Source of the DNA: Stenotrophomonas lactitubi
GTDB lineage: Bacteria; Pseudomonadota; Gammaproteobacteria; Xanthomonadales; Xanthomonadaceae
Assembly (NCBI RefSeq): GCF_002803515.1
Contig: NZ_PHQX01000001.1
Coordinates: 1,302,001 to 1,366,000 of the forward strand
Length of the DNA stretch: 64,000 bases
Reading direction: 5' to 3'
Position numbers and translations under genes: made by a program. Shown piece after piece: positions 9,365 through 17,525 of this stretch (position 1 is its first letter; each line of letters starts with the position of its first letter). The notes beneath the pieces were generated by a model. The model was not told the origin of the DNA, made no database searches, and was given only the letters and a program-made list of their open reading frames with translations.

Positions 9365-9370
9365 TCGGCA

Positions 9371-9404
9371 GGGGACGGGAGCATCTGCTTCCGTCCCCTT
9401 TTTT
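9371..9404 (+). terminator. Terminator of the smeU1VWU2X operon
   Basis: Stem GGGGACGG / CCGTCCCC with a 12-base loop, followed by six T residues, starting seven bases after the smeX stop codon. Confidence 0.9.
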
Positions 9405-9406
9405 CG

Positions 9407-9784
9407 CTATGGCCAGAGGTTGGCCGGGGCATCGTGGTCGCGCATGCGCACGATGCAGAAACGATGGCCGGTGGGCGCTTCCATCACCCACCAGCGTTTG
9501 ACGAAACCGACCCGGCGCGCACCGAGTTTTTCCAGCCGTTCGGCTTCGGCGTCGATGTCGTCGCTTTCGATATCCAGATGCACCCGCGACGGGTGATCGA
9601 CCCGCTGCACCTCTACGTTCAAGCCTGCCGGCGCACCTGTCAGGTCGGCGTACTCTGCGTCGCCTTCGCCACGGGCGGGCTCAGCCTGCAGGCCCAGCGC
9701 TGCGGCCCAGAAGCGGGCGCTGTCTGCGGCAGGCGTGTCCTGGCAATCGATGATGAATCCGGCCAGTCGGCTGCGATGGGTCAT
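9407..9784 (-). CDS. VOC-superfamily (glyoxalase/bleomycin-resistance-like) protein
   Basis: A 125-residue single-unit vicinal-oxygen-chelate protein. The N-terminal strand-helix (FIIDCQDTPAADSARFWAAA), the central HLDIESDDIDAEAERLEKLG and the closing APTGHRFCIVR are family hallmarks. In this family, metal-binding or ligand-binding pockets form at the dimer interface. The closest general group is the small glyoxalase-like proteins often annotated as VOC family protein, and the substrate cannot be told from sequence. It converges on smeX and may share the bidirectional terminator. Confidence 0.88.
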   Translation of the reverse strand: MTHRSRLAGFIIDCQDTPAADSARFWAAALGLQAEPARGEGDAEYADLTGAPAGLNVEVQRVDHPSRVHLDIESDDIDAEAERLEKLGARRVGFVKRWWVMEAPTGHRFCIVRMRDHDAPANLWP

Positions 9785-9923
9785 GTGCCGTCTCTGCTCA
9801 CTGAGGGTGCCGGCAGGGTAGCGCGTGCGCCGCCGCGCGCGTTGTCGCGGTCATGACGTTTCTGACTCTGCCGGAACTGCGGCCCACCGTGTAACTAGTG
9901 GGGAAACCAAGGGAGGACGGGAC

Positions 9924-10187
9924 ATGAGCGAACAGAAGCAATCGACCCAACGGACGCTGCTGGGCGATCCCGGCCTGCCGGGGGCCGGCCTGTCGGTGGC
10001 CGTGGTGATGCTGCTGGTACTGGCGGCAATGGCTGCGGTGATCGGCTTCCTGCGCCTGCCCGATTCAATGCTGGGTATTGGCCTTGTCGGCATTGCGGTG
10101 TTCCTCGCCGTCGGCGCACGCATCTGCCAGGCGCGCGACCAGCACCAGGCGCTGTACCGCCTGCTGGGCAAGCGACCCCCGCCGTAG
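9924..10187 (+). CDS. Small membrane protein with two predicted helices
   Basis: An 87-residue protein with a charged N-terminus and two hydrophobic segments (about residues 29-48, VAVVMLLVLAAMAAVIGFL, and 55-70, GIGLVGIAVFLAVGARI). The start at 9924 is chosen for its GGGAGG ribosome-binding site; an upstream in-frame start at 9825 would add a basic stretch with no good site. I do not recognise a family. It stands alone between two divergent or convergent neighbours. Confidence 0.7.
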   Translation: MSEQKQSTQRTLLGDPGLPGAGLSVAVVMLLVLAAMAAVIGFLRLPDSMLGIGLVGIAVFLAVGARICQARDQHQALYRLLGKRPPP

Positions 10188-10205
10188 CGAGGGTCGCTGC
10201 AGTGC

Positions 10206-11060
10206 TCAGTGCTTCGGCCAGTCCAATTCAACGACCAGCGGGAAGTGGTCGGAGGGCAGCACGCCGTCGATGCGGCGGTCGTCAGTCAGGAAGCTGCGTG
10301 CGTGGAAGCCGCGTACCAGCACCCAGTCCAGCTGCGAAGTCGCCGTGCCGGTGAAGTCGTGGAAGGTCAGGCGCGGACCCTGCGGTGTTTTGACCTGGGG
10401 CCGGGTGTCCTGAAGCACGCGAGTGAAGGCTTGGTAGGTGCCGCCGCCGGGCTCGCTGTTGAAATCACCGGTCAGCACCACCGGCAGATCGGAAGGCAGC
10501 GCGGCCACGCGCGTGGCGATCAGTTCTGCACCCTTGATCCGTCGCGGTTCGTCCTCGTCGCGGTAGGGCAGGTGGGTGTTCATGAAGTAAAAGCGACGGC
10601 CATCATCCAGGCGGCGGAACACTGCCCAGGTGACCATGCGCGGGAACAGGTTGCCCCAGCTGATGCTGCCTGCGACCCCGGGTGTATCGGACAGCCAGAA
10701 GTTGCCGGATTCTTCCACCGCCAGCACCTTGCTGTCGTAGAACACGCCCATGTGTTCGTCGCCACTTCCACCGCGCCGGCCTTCGCCGAACCAGCGATAG
10801 TCGGGCAGGTGCTCGGCCAGGTAGTTGGCCTGCTCCAGCACCAGTTCCTGGGTGCCTATCACCGCCGGGTGCGCCTGCTGGATCACCTTGACCATGGCAT
10901 CGCGGCGGTCTTGCCAGCGCTTGCCAGGGTCGGTGTCGGCGGGGGTGCGTACGTTGAAGGACATCACCTTCAACGGGGCGGGCGAGGCTGCCCAGGTGAC
11001 GGCGGGCAGAGCAAGGACCAGCAGTGCGCAGAGCGCGGATCTGCGGAAACGTGACAGCAT
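10206..11060 (-). CDS. Secreted endonuclease/exonuclease/phosphatase-family hydrolase
   Basis: A 284-residue protein with a signal peptide (basic start, hydrophobic core, cleavage near TWAAS). The EEP fold then follows in full: MSFNVRT with the metal-binding Asn, the catalytic Glu in GTQEL, FMNTHL, the Asp/Asn pair in TGDFNSEPG, and the final SDHFPLVVEL with the catalytic Asp-His. The family includes nucleases, sphingomyelinases and sugar-phosphate phosphatases; a secreted phosphodiesterase is the safest call. The start at 11060 is preceded by GGAGGGA. Confidence 0.9.
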   Translation of the reverse strand: MLSRFRRSALCALLVLALPAVTWAASPAPLKVMSFNVRTPADTDPGKRWQDRRDAMVKVIQQAHPAVIGTQELVLEQANYLAEHLPDYRWFGEGRRGGSGDEHMGVFYDSKVLAVEESGNFWLSDTPGVAGSISWGNLFPRMVTWAVFRRLDDGRRFYFMNTHLPYRDEDEPRRIKGAELIATRVAALPSDLPVVLTGDFNSEPGGGTYQAFTRVLQDTRPQVKTPQGPRLTFHDFTGTATSQLDWVLVRGFHARSFLTDDRRIDGVLPSDHFPLVVELDWPKH

Positions 11061-11205
11061 CGTGGAATCCCTCCATTCCGTGAAAACGATTTCACGGAGG
11101 ATGCCACGGAAAGAGAGGGTGGAGGTATGCCGGAGCGGGCGATTTCCGTGCGCCCGCCCCGGCGTGACCGTCGGCTGCAGCAACGTTGCCGTTAGGGTTC
11201 GTTGC

Positions 11206-11445
11206 TCAGATCAGGTAGGGATTGCCGTACTCGTCGATCCAGTATTCAGAAACGAAGACGCTGCCCGTTTCATCGACGAAGGTCACCGTGCAGTGCTGGT
11301 GGATGCGGTAGCGCTCCACTTCCACCGGTACGCATTCGGTGGTGCTGCCGGGTGGCGATGGCACACCGGCGACGGCACTTCCGGCCGATGCCATGCTGCC
11401 AATCGCCAACATCAATGCGGCCATCGAGGCCAGTTGCAGTTTCAT
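11206..11445 (-). CDS. Small secreted protein, unknown function
   Basis: A 79-residue protein with a signal peptide (MKLQLASMAALMLAIGSMAS) and a short mature part rich in acidic and aromatic residues, with two Cys (in TECVPVE and HQHCTVT) that could form a disulfide. AAGG lies about ten bases before the chosen ATG; ATG codons at 11451 and 11454 are alternatives. No family recognised. Confidence 0.6.
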   Translation of the reverse strand: MKLQLASMAALMLAIGSMASAGSAVAGVPSPPGSTTECVPVEVERYRIHQHCTVTFVDETGSVFVSEYWIDEYGNPYLI

Positions 11446-11531
11446 CAGCATCATCCTTGCTTCTGCAATCGCGCACATGCGCCTGGCCTGTTTAGCATGC
11501 GACCGCAGCAGCCGGAAGTGTCGCGCCTCGT

Positions 11532-12236
11532 TCAGTCGCCGATCTCACCGCGCCGGCTGGCCGCGCGCACTGCCTGCGCCGTGGTCGCCACGCCCAGCCG
11601 CTGGCGTGCCCTGCGCAGGTGGTTTTCCACCGTGCGTGTGGACAGCCCCAGGGTGGCAGCAATATCGGCCTGGCGACGACCGGCCGCAACCCAGCGCAGG
11701 ACCTCACGCTCGCGCGCGCTGAGTGTGCCGGCAGGCACAACCGCCGGGGCGACAGAGAGCCGATGCGCCGCACGGAAGGCGGCGGTGCCGATCAGCTCCA
11801 GCAGCAACCGTGCCGATGGAGATGCGTCGATCGTGCGCCCGCCCCAGCTGACCGCCCCTTCCAGGCCGGTTGCACCGAACACCGGCACCTGCAGGCCGTG
11901 CAGTCCTTCGCCCCGCGGTTGCCGCACGACCCGGTAGCGCTCGCCGCGCACGCCTTGCTGCTTGCTCCAGAAGAAGGGCGCATCGCTGTCCAGCACATGG
12001 CGATTGACCGGGCACGCATGCAGGTAGTGCGCCACGTCAGTGCTGGCACCCTCACCGAACCAGTCGCCATCGATCCAGTACAGGCGCTGCGCGCCGCGTT
12101 CCAGATCGGTGCCGGTGGCGAACATCAACGTGCGGTCATAGCCCAGTGGCGCGCCGGTGCTGCGCAGCAACGCGCCGATCGCCGCCAACGAAGGTGCGCG
12201 TTCCAGCACCAGCAATGACTGCACGGTGGTGTCCAT
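11532..12236 (-). CDS. LuxR-type transcriptional regulator
   Basis: A 234-residue regulator. The C-terminal 60 residues are a GerE/LuxR helix-turn-helix (SAREREVLRWVAAGRRQADI, then LSTRTVENHLRRARQRLGV). The N-terminal 160 residues resemble the autoinducer-binding domain of LuxR solos (central Trp/Tyr-rich segment). No luxI-like synthase is visible nearby, so it would act as a solo. It starts five bases after the hchA stop and so is probably cotranscribed with it. Confidence 0.87.
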   Translation of the reverse strand: MDTTVQSLLVLERAPSLAAIGALLRSTGAPLGYDRTLMFATGTDLERGAQRLYWIDGDWFGEGASTDVAHYLHACPVNRHVLDSDAPFFWSKQQGVRGERYRVVRQPRGEGLHGLQVPVFGATGLEGAVSWGGRTIDASPSARLLLELIGTAAFRAAHRLSVAPAVVPAGTLSAREREVLRWVAAGRRQADIAATLGLSTRTVENHLRRARQRLGVATTAQAVRAASRRGEIGD

Positions 12237-12241
12237 GCCGG

Positions 12242-13114
12242 TCAGCGCGTTGCCAACGCATCCAGCAGGGTGCGTGCGGCCAGCTTGCCCAGCGCATTGC
12301 CCGCCAGCGGGCTGTCGCCGGTCAACAGCAGGCGGTCCTGCATCACGCTGCCATCGATGCCTTCGTTGACGATCTGCACGCCCTGCTGGGCCAGGCGTTC
12401 ACCGAAGAACCACGGCAGTTGACCAGGCATGTAGCCGATATCCGGTGTCTGCCGGTCCATCGCATCGGGGAACGCGCAGATCCGATGGCCGCGGAACAAT
12501 GAGCCGCCATCGGCTTCATCCACGCCGGCCGCCAGCAGCGCGGCAGGGCCGTGGCAGAGGGTGATGATGTGGCGCTGATTGTCCATCGCCCACTGCAGGG
12601 TGGCCTTCACTGCGCGACTTTCCGGCAGGCCGATCAACGCACCGTGACCACCGGGAATGAACACTGCGGCATAGTCCGAACCGGCGTCGAGCGCGGCCGC
12701 TACGTCGTCCAGACGCAGGGGCTGGCGGAGGCGGGGCTCGTAGCGTTCGTACAGGCCACCGATCTCGCGGTCCTCGCGCGGGAACGCCCACCATTCAAAC
12801 TTCACCGGATTGCCCGACAGCGTTGCCACGTCGATCTCGAAACCGGCCTTGTGCAGGTGATACATCGGCAGCAGCGTCTCCACCGGATGGTTGCCGGTCG
12901 AGAACAGATGGCCGTTGGCGGTCGGCAGATAACGTTCGTCGGCGGCGATCATCAGCACCTTCCAGCGTCCGTCACGGCGGGCATCGGGATAGTCCGCGCC
13001 GGACAGATCGGTGGTTGCCGAAGTGAACTGGGACAGCGAGTACGGCGACGGGAAAAACGCATCGCGCTCGGCCGGATCGGGGCTGGGCTGGCGGCTGGGC
13101 TCTGACGTGTTCAT
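12242..13114 (-). CDS. hchA: HchA/Hsp31-type DJ-1/PfpI superfamily protein
   Basis: A 290-residue Hsp31-class protein, reported in this family as a holding chaperone, glyoxalase III and deglycase. Catalytic features are present: nucleophile Cys187 with His188 in TLCHGPA, and Glu79 in HPVETLLP. The length and the N-terminal extension ([12 protein letters not shown]) are typical of HchA rather than of the shorter PfpI group. It has a strong AGGAGG ribosome-binding site and leads an operon with the LuxR-type regulator. Confidence 0.92.
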   Translation of the reverse strand: MNTSEPSRQPSPDPAERDAFFPSPYSLSQFTSATTDLSGADYPDARRDGRWKVLMIAADERYLPTANGHLFSTGNHPVETLLPMYHLHKAGFEIDVATLSGNPVKFEWWAFPREDREIGGLYERYEPRLRQPLRLDDVAAALDAGSDYAAVFIPGGHGALIGLPESRAVKATLQWAMDNQRHIITLCHGPAALLAAGVDEADGGSLFRGHRICAFPDAMDRQTPDIGYMPGQLPWFFGERLAQQGVQIVNEGIDGSVMQDRLLLTGDSPLAGNALGKLAARTLLDALATR

Positions 13115-13284
13115 GTGGACCTCCTGCGGAAGAGAGTGGCCAGCTTAGCCAGAGCGATGCGCAGGAACGATGAGGGTTTTCCCTCAATAGGGCCGCCAGT
13201 TGGCAGATGCCAGTCCCATCAGCGTGGGACTGGCGGTGCCGATCCGTCGTTTCACCGGGATACTGGATCGACCGGAGTGCGCAG

Positions 13285-13491
13285 TCAGTAGGGTGTGTTA
13301 CATCCGCTGGAATTTTTCAGGCACCGGGATAGTGCGCCGTAACACCAGATCTCGCTTTTGCCTTGCGACAGGCAGATCTGGTAACCGCGGTAGCACTCAT
13401 CGCAGGGGGTCGGCTCGGCCGCGACAGCGTTCAATCCGAACACCAGCGCCACGGCACCGATAGCAACAGACAGCCTGAACATCCTCTTCAT
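13285..13491 (-). CDS. Small Cys-rich secreted protein
   Basis: A 68-residue protein with a signal peptide cleaved near AVAA-EP. The roughly 43-residue mature part has six Cys in three pairs (CDEC, C...C around QICLSQGKSEIWC, and RCLKNSSGC), suggesting a disulfide-stabilised periplasmic or secreted mini-protein. I do not recognise the family. A 9-bp perfect hairpin (13210-13233) lies downstream of its stop but lacks a U-run. Confidence 0.62.
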   Translation of the reverse strand: MKRMFRLSVAIGAVALVFGLNAVAAEPTPCDECYRGYQICLSQGKSEIWCYGALSRCLKNSSGCNTPY

Positions 13492-13641
13492 GCGTGTTCT
13501 CCGTTGTAGCCCGAATGGGCAGCTGCAACGCTACAGACCCCAGTCCGTTCATTCAATGCGGCGTTGCCGCCATGGGGACGAACTCCACTTCCCGCACCCG
13601 AAGATGGGCAAGCGCGGGCCACGGTTGCTGGACTTCGTGCA

Positions 13642-15648
13642 CTACTTCGCCGGCAGCGGATGCGCCTCCATGTCCTCATGCAGGATACGGCGAAGCTCGA
13701 CGATGGCCGGTGTAGCTTCCTGCACGCTGTGACCGGACACGATCACCTTTTCCGAGACGGCATTGGGCAGGTGCGAGCTCCAGTACGGGACCAGTCCATC
13801 GTCGGTCTTTTCCAGCGGACCTTCAGCCTGGGTACGGGCGATGATCGAGTGGTAACGCACCTTCGGCGATATCGGCAGATCGGCCACGGCCTTGACGAAG
13901 GCATCGTCCTTGTCCAGGTTCTGGATGCTGTTCATCTGGTAGCCGTGCTTGTCATCGTTGCGCTCGACCTTGCCGTCGTTTGCCAACGTTGCGACATCCT
14001 CCAGCACGGTCAGCGGCAGGCGCACGAAGCGGCCCAGCCAGCGTCCCAGCCGCGTGCCGGCGACATCGGTGCCGCGATGCGGGGTAGCGATGAACACCAC
14101 CCGTGAAACTTCCGGTTCCGGCTGGAATGTCAGCACCGGCGCGCCCTTCGTGCGCAGCAGTTCGCGCTGCGCCGGGGTCATCTGCGCGGTCGCCAACAGG
14201 GTGTCGACCAGATGATCACCAGAGGAGGACACCATCAACCGCGAAATCACCCCGCCCATGCTGTGCGCGACCACCACCATGTCGTGCGATGCGAGCGCCT
14301 GGCCGCTCGGGTCGTAGTGCTGCAGCGTGGCGTGCAGGATCCGCCGGATCTCATCGTGGCTGAGTGCGATCGGCATGTTGGTCGGGTAATAGAACTGCCA
14401 GATCTGGAAATCACCGCGGATCTCATCGTCGCGCATCAGCTCGTTGGCCACGTTGACCCACGCTTCCGGGCTGCTGGCCAGGCCATGGATCATCAGCAAC
14501 ACGCGGCGGTTCGGATCGTACGGCTGCATCATGAACAGATGCGGCTTTTCGATGCCACCCTTGCCACCGAACAACGAACGCAGCGATTGCCGGCTGAAGT
14601 TGGAGCGGGCCAGCCACAGCGCATAGCCCGCGGTGAAGTTCGCCGCCAGCGGTACCTGCTCGCCGTGCAGTTCCACCACCGCCACCTGGTAGGGGTCGTG
14701 GATCTCCAGTTCCGGTTCGTCGTCGTGCAGCACCTCCCACAGGTTTTTGCCCGAGAAGCGCAGCAGTACGGTCATCGACGGCGACGGCATCTCGCTCCAG
14801 TCGCGCTCGGCCGCGGGTGCGGTGCCTGCAGCGGCCGCTGCCAGCCCGGTGCTGGCCGGGTCGGCCATCACTGCCACCAGTTCGGCACCGAAGCCATCGC
14901 GGCGATGCACGCTGCGCAGGGTGCCGGTGAAGGACATCGATGCCGCCGGTACCAGTTCGATCGGTTCGCGCGTGTCCGCGGCCGCGCCATCGTCGGCAGG
15001 CGCCAGCACGAAGGTCCACCGACCCAACTGGAATCGCCCGTTGTCGTTGCGCACCTGCTTGCTCGAATAGGCCTCGAACAGCAGCACGGCGGATTCCTGC
15101 ACGGCCAGGTTGTAGTAGTCGCGAACCTGGGTCTGGCGGTCTTCGAAGCCACGCTGGTTGGCGGTGCGTTCGGTGAAGAACAGATACGCATAGGACTGCC
15201 GTGCGATCTGCATCCACGCATCCAGGCGCGGTTGCAAGGTCGGGTCGGGCTGGGCAGCCGCGGCCTTGCTGCGCGCCACCGACGCTGACTCGCGCTTCGG
15301 CGCCGGCATCGTCATCGCGTACTGCACCCACAGCTCGGCCAGCGACGAGCGCTTGTCCTCCTCGCGGACGACGATGCTGGCCTCCATTGCTTCGATGCAC
15401 TGCGGGCCCGGCTTGGCGCAGGCGCCTTCGTCCAGGCCTGCCACGCGCAGGGTCTCCATCGTGGCCGCGCTGAGCTTGCCACTGGTGAGGATGTCACCGC
15501 GCTTGAGTGCGATGTACTGGCCCGGCGTGACCGTGCCCACCTGCACCGATGGGCCGAACTGGCGCAGCGTCGCGCACCCGCTGAGGGTCAGCAGGGCAAT
15601 GAGGACGAAGGTGGTGTGGCCGATGAAGCCGATGCCTGTTCTTGCCAT
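13642..15648 (-). CDS. Lipoprotein alpha/beta hydrolase (lipase-like)
   Basis: A 668-residue lipoprotein. The signal ends in lipobox LSGC (Cys25). The N-terminal 300 residues are of unknown fold. The C-terminal half is an alpha/beta hydrolase with the oxyanion segment LLMIHGLASSPEAW and the nucleophile elbow AHSMGG (Ser463), plus a late His in SGHSVQEA. It is probably an envelope-attached esterase or lipase. The start at 15648 is preceded by AGGGAG. It is divergent from the ICMT-like gene. Confidence 0.85.
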   Translation of the reverse strand: MARTGIGFIGHTTFVLIALLTLSGCATLRQFGPSVQVGTVTPGQYIALKRGDILTSGKLSAATMETLRVAGLDEGACAKPGPQCIEAMEASIVVREEDKRSSLAELWVQYAMTMPAPKRESASVARSKAAAAQPDPTLQPRLDAWMQIARQSYAYLFFTERTANQRGFEDRQTQVRDYYNLAVQESAVLLFEAYSSKQVRNDNGRFQLGRWTFVLAPADDGAAADTREPIELVPAASMSFTGTLRSVHRRDGFGAELVAVMADPASTGLAAAAAGTAPAAERDWSEMPSPSMTVLLRFSGKNLWEVLHDDEPELEIHDPYQVAVVELHGEQVPLAANFTAGYALWLARSNFSRQSLRSLFGGKGGIEKPHLFMMQPYDPNRRVLLMIHGLASSPEAWVNVANELMRDDEIRGDFQIWQFYYPTNMPIALSHDEIRRILHATLQHYDPSGQALASHDMVVVAHSMGGVISRLMVSSSGDHLVDTLLATAQMTPAQRELLRTKGAPVLTFQPEPEVSRVVFIATPHRGTDVAGTRLGRWLGRFVRLPLTVLEDVATLANDGKVERNDDKHGYQMNSIQNLDKDDAFVKAVADLPISPKVRYHSIIARTQAEGPLEKTDDGLVPYWSSHLPNAVSEKVIVSGHSVQEATPAIVELRRILHEDMEAHPLPAK

Positions 15649-15788
15649 GTGGACTCCCTGCGCTGGCGCCACTCTAGCGGCAGGCGTGTCAACGCGGAAG
15701 CAGGGCGCAGCTCGGTCATTGCTGGCCGATGTGCGACTCCAGCATCCGCGTGTGACACTGGTTCGGACATCCGATGCCGGGACGGCCG

Positions 15789-16244
15789 ATGCGATTGCTG
15801 GAAACCCGTATTCCTCCACCTCTTGTAATGCTGCTGTGCGGTCTGCTCGGTCTCGGCATCAGCCGCTGGCTGCCCGCAACGGAACTGCCCACGCCATGGT
15901 GGGCTGCGGTGGCGGTGATGGCCGCGGGTCTAGTGATGAACCTGTTGCCCAAGTTGGCATTCCAGCGTGCGGGTACCACGGTCAATCCGATGCGGCCGGC
16001 GTCATCCACGGCTCTGATCACCAGAGGGGTCTATCGCTATACGCGCAACCCCATGTATCTGGGGCAAGCCGCGTTCCTGCTCGGAGGCATGCTGTATCTG
16101 CAGAACCTCCTGGCACTCGCAGTGGTGCCGTTGTTTGTCCTGTACATCACGCGCTTTCAGATCCATCCGGAAGAGCGCGTTCTTGGCGAGCGTTTCGGCG
16201 CCCAGTACAAAGCGTTCCGGCAGCAGGTCCGGCGCTGGCTGTAG
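15789..16244 (+). CDS. Isoprenylcysteine carboxylmethyltransferase-family membrane protein
   Basis: A 151-residue integral membrane protein with about four helices and the ICMT/PEMT signature GVYRYTRNPMYLG plus HPEERVLGERFGAQYKAF near the end. In this family the conserved C-terminal part binds S-adenosylmethionine at the membrane surface. Bacterial members methylate small lipophilic acceptors, mostly undefined. An ATG at 15774 is an alternative start; 15789 is chosen because the hydrophobic N-terminus begins there. Confidence 0.85.
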   Translation: MRLLETRIPPPLVMLLCGLLGLGISRWLPATELPTPWWAAVAVMAAGLVMNLLPKLAFQRAGTTVNPMRPASSTALITRGVYRYTRNPMYLGQAAFLLGGMLYLQNLLALAVVPLFVLYITRFQIHPEERVLGERFGAQYKAFRQQVRRWL

Positions 16245-16278
16245 CGCCGGCAGGCGCTTAAGTCGATAGCCGATCCGG

Positions 16279-16746
16279 TCACGAATGGATCTGGCAGGTC
16301 ACCGAGGCCGAATAGCCTTCGTAGTCGTCAGCGGCGCCGACATGCAGGGTGTGCCTGGCATCAACCTTCTTGAGGTAGGAGGGCGCTTCGGTCTCGGCCT
16401 CCTCGTTGACCGTCGTCACTCCCCAGGATCGGGCCAAACGCTGGTGATCGACACCCTTCAGATACACATGCAGGCTCTTGTAGGGATTGGAAATGCTCAC
16501 ATCCGCGCTGGCCACGGTTCCACCGAACAGCGCCACGGGCTTGTCCTTCGGCTCGAACACGCTACCGGGGTCGCGGCTCAGGCCGGCGGCATGGAATGCC
16601 TGGTCCACCTGCGCTTCAGTGAAGTCGGAGCCGGCCTTGCAGGCCAGCAGGGCTTCCAGTGCAGCGGTGCTGGAAGCAGGAGGTGCGGCAACAGCGGCGG
16701 TCGATACGGTCACACCCAGCAGCAGGGCGAGTAGCGGCGTGTTCAT
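16279..16746 (-). CDS. Secreted protein, unknown function
   Basis: A 155-residue protein with a signal peptide (MNTPLLALLLGVTVSTAAVA) and a mature domain of about 130 residues with two Cys near its ends (LLACKAG and SVTCQIH). I do not recognise a family. It is the last host protein-coding gene before ssrA. Confidence 0.7.
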   Translation of the reverse strand: MNTPLLALLLGVTVSTAAVAAPPASSTAALEALLACKAGSDFTEAQVDQAFHAAGLSRDPGSVFEPKDKPVALFGGTVASADVSISNPYKSLHVYLKGVDHQRLARSWGVTTVNEEAETEAPSYLKKVDARHTLHVGAADDYEGYSASVTCQIHS

Positions 16747-16871
16747 GGCAGATCCTTCTTGATGTCGTGGACGACGGGAGATATGGCCCTAGTGTGGGGT
16801 AGGGCGGGGCTGCCGGCCAAGAGCATGGTGAACTGCAACAATCCCTGCCGTTGTGCTCAAAAACGGACAAC

Positions 16872-16910
16872 AAAAAAGCCAGATCCCAATCGACGGGAGA
16901 TCTGGCTTTT
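16872..16910 (-). terminator. ssrA terminator
   Basis: Read on the minus strand, a 12-bp stem (arms at 16899-16910 and 16874-16885, core AGCCAGATC / GATCTGGCT) with a 13-base loop is followed by a run of six T, about 25 bases beyond the tmRNA 3' end. Confidence 0.9.
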
Positions 16911-16933
16911 CGTGCCCCGAAGGGCGGTACAAA

Positions 16934-17326
16934 TGGTGGAGGTGGGCGGAATTGAACCGCCGTCCGAAGGCACTCCATCCCCAGCACTACATGCTTAGCT
17001 CACCGTTGAATCTCATCCCGGGACAGCACGGCGTGCAAAGCGCATCCAAGGACCAGCCTGTTGTGTTCTTGTGCCGGACTGACAGGCAGCCGCCCAGCGC
17101 GATTCCATGATAATGACTCTACGCTGCGAGCATGGACACAAGCAGTTTCGAGGCTCCGCCTAAGTCGGCAGAAGGTCACGCACCGCAGTTTTTAGGCTGC
17201 GAGGGCGACCGGAGCGTAGTTGTCGTCGTTGGCAACTAGAGTTTTGCAGCTGGATTTACGAGGAAAGCTACCCCCTCGGCATGCGCCAGGCGACTTCACA
17301 ACCCCCGTCGAAACCAATGCACCCCC
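16934..17326 (-). ncRNA. ssrA: tmRNA (SsrA), trans-translation RNA
   Basis: A 393-nt gene. The 5' end GGGGGTG pairs with CACCTCC just before the 3' ACCA, forming the tRNA-like acceptor; the 3' part has a T-arm (GGCGGTTCAATTCCGCC). The 5' region GGTTTCGACGGGGGTTGTGA is a tmRNA hallmark. The tag frame is resumed at the GCC codon 17233-17231 and encodes ANDDNYAPVALAA with stop at 17194-17192. It rescues stalled ribosomes together with SmpB. ssrA is a frequent integration site for phages and islands, but the phage here lies on its 5' side. Confidence 0.95.
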
Positions 17327-17525
17327 GGTTTCTTCAAGTATTGCAAGGCTTTCAGGCCCTTGGTTGACCAAATGTTGACCAAGAACCCGCCTAACGGTCC
17401 GGATTCTACTCGAAATTTGCTGAACAGTCATCCTTCCTGCACTATTCGTTCAGCAAGCGGCGAAAGGCCACTCTCGCACTGGCCGCGCTGTGCGTGCATG
17501 GATCGCAACCTGAAAAGGGGGGGGT
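17327..17525. promoter_or_regulatory. ssrA / DUF262 divergent intergenic region
   Basis: This 199-bp gap holds the ssrA promoter (minus strand) and the promoter of the DUF262 gene (plus strand). Visible structure: TTGACCAA twice (in GGTTGACCAAATGTTGACCA), and an inverted repeat TTGCTGAAC (17417-17425) / GTTCAGCAA (17448-17456) enclosing 22 bases. GGGGGGG directly precedes the DUF262 start. If the foreign block starts at this gene, the island boundary lies here. Confidence 0.45.

Noticed and set aside
10171..10198. Hairpin AGCGACCC / GGGTCGCT as a terminator
   Set aside because: It overlaps the stop codon of the upstream gene and has no T-run on either strand, so support is too weak.
16934..16961. 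ssrA 3' end as the prophage attachment site
   Set aside because: The phage lies on the 5' side of ssrA, intact host genes lie on the 3' side, and no second copy of the ssrA end was noticed in the window.
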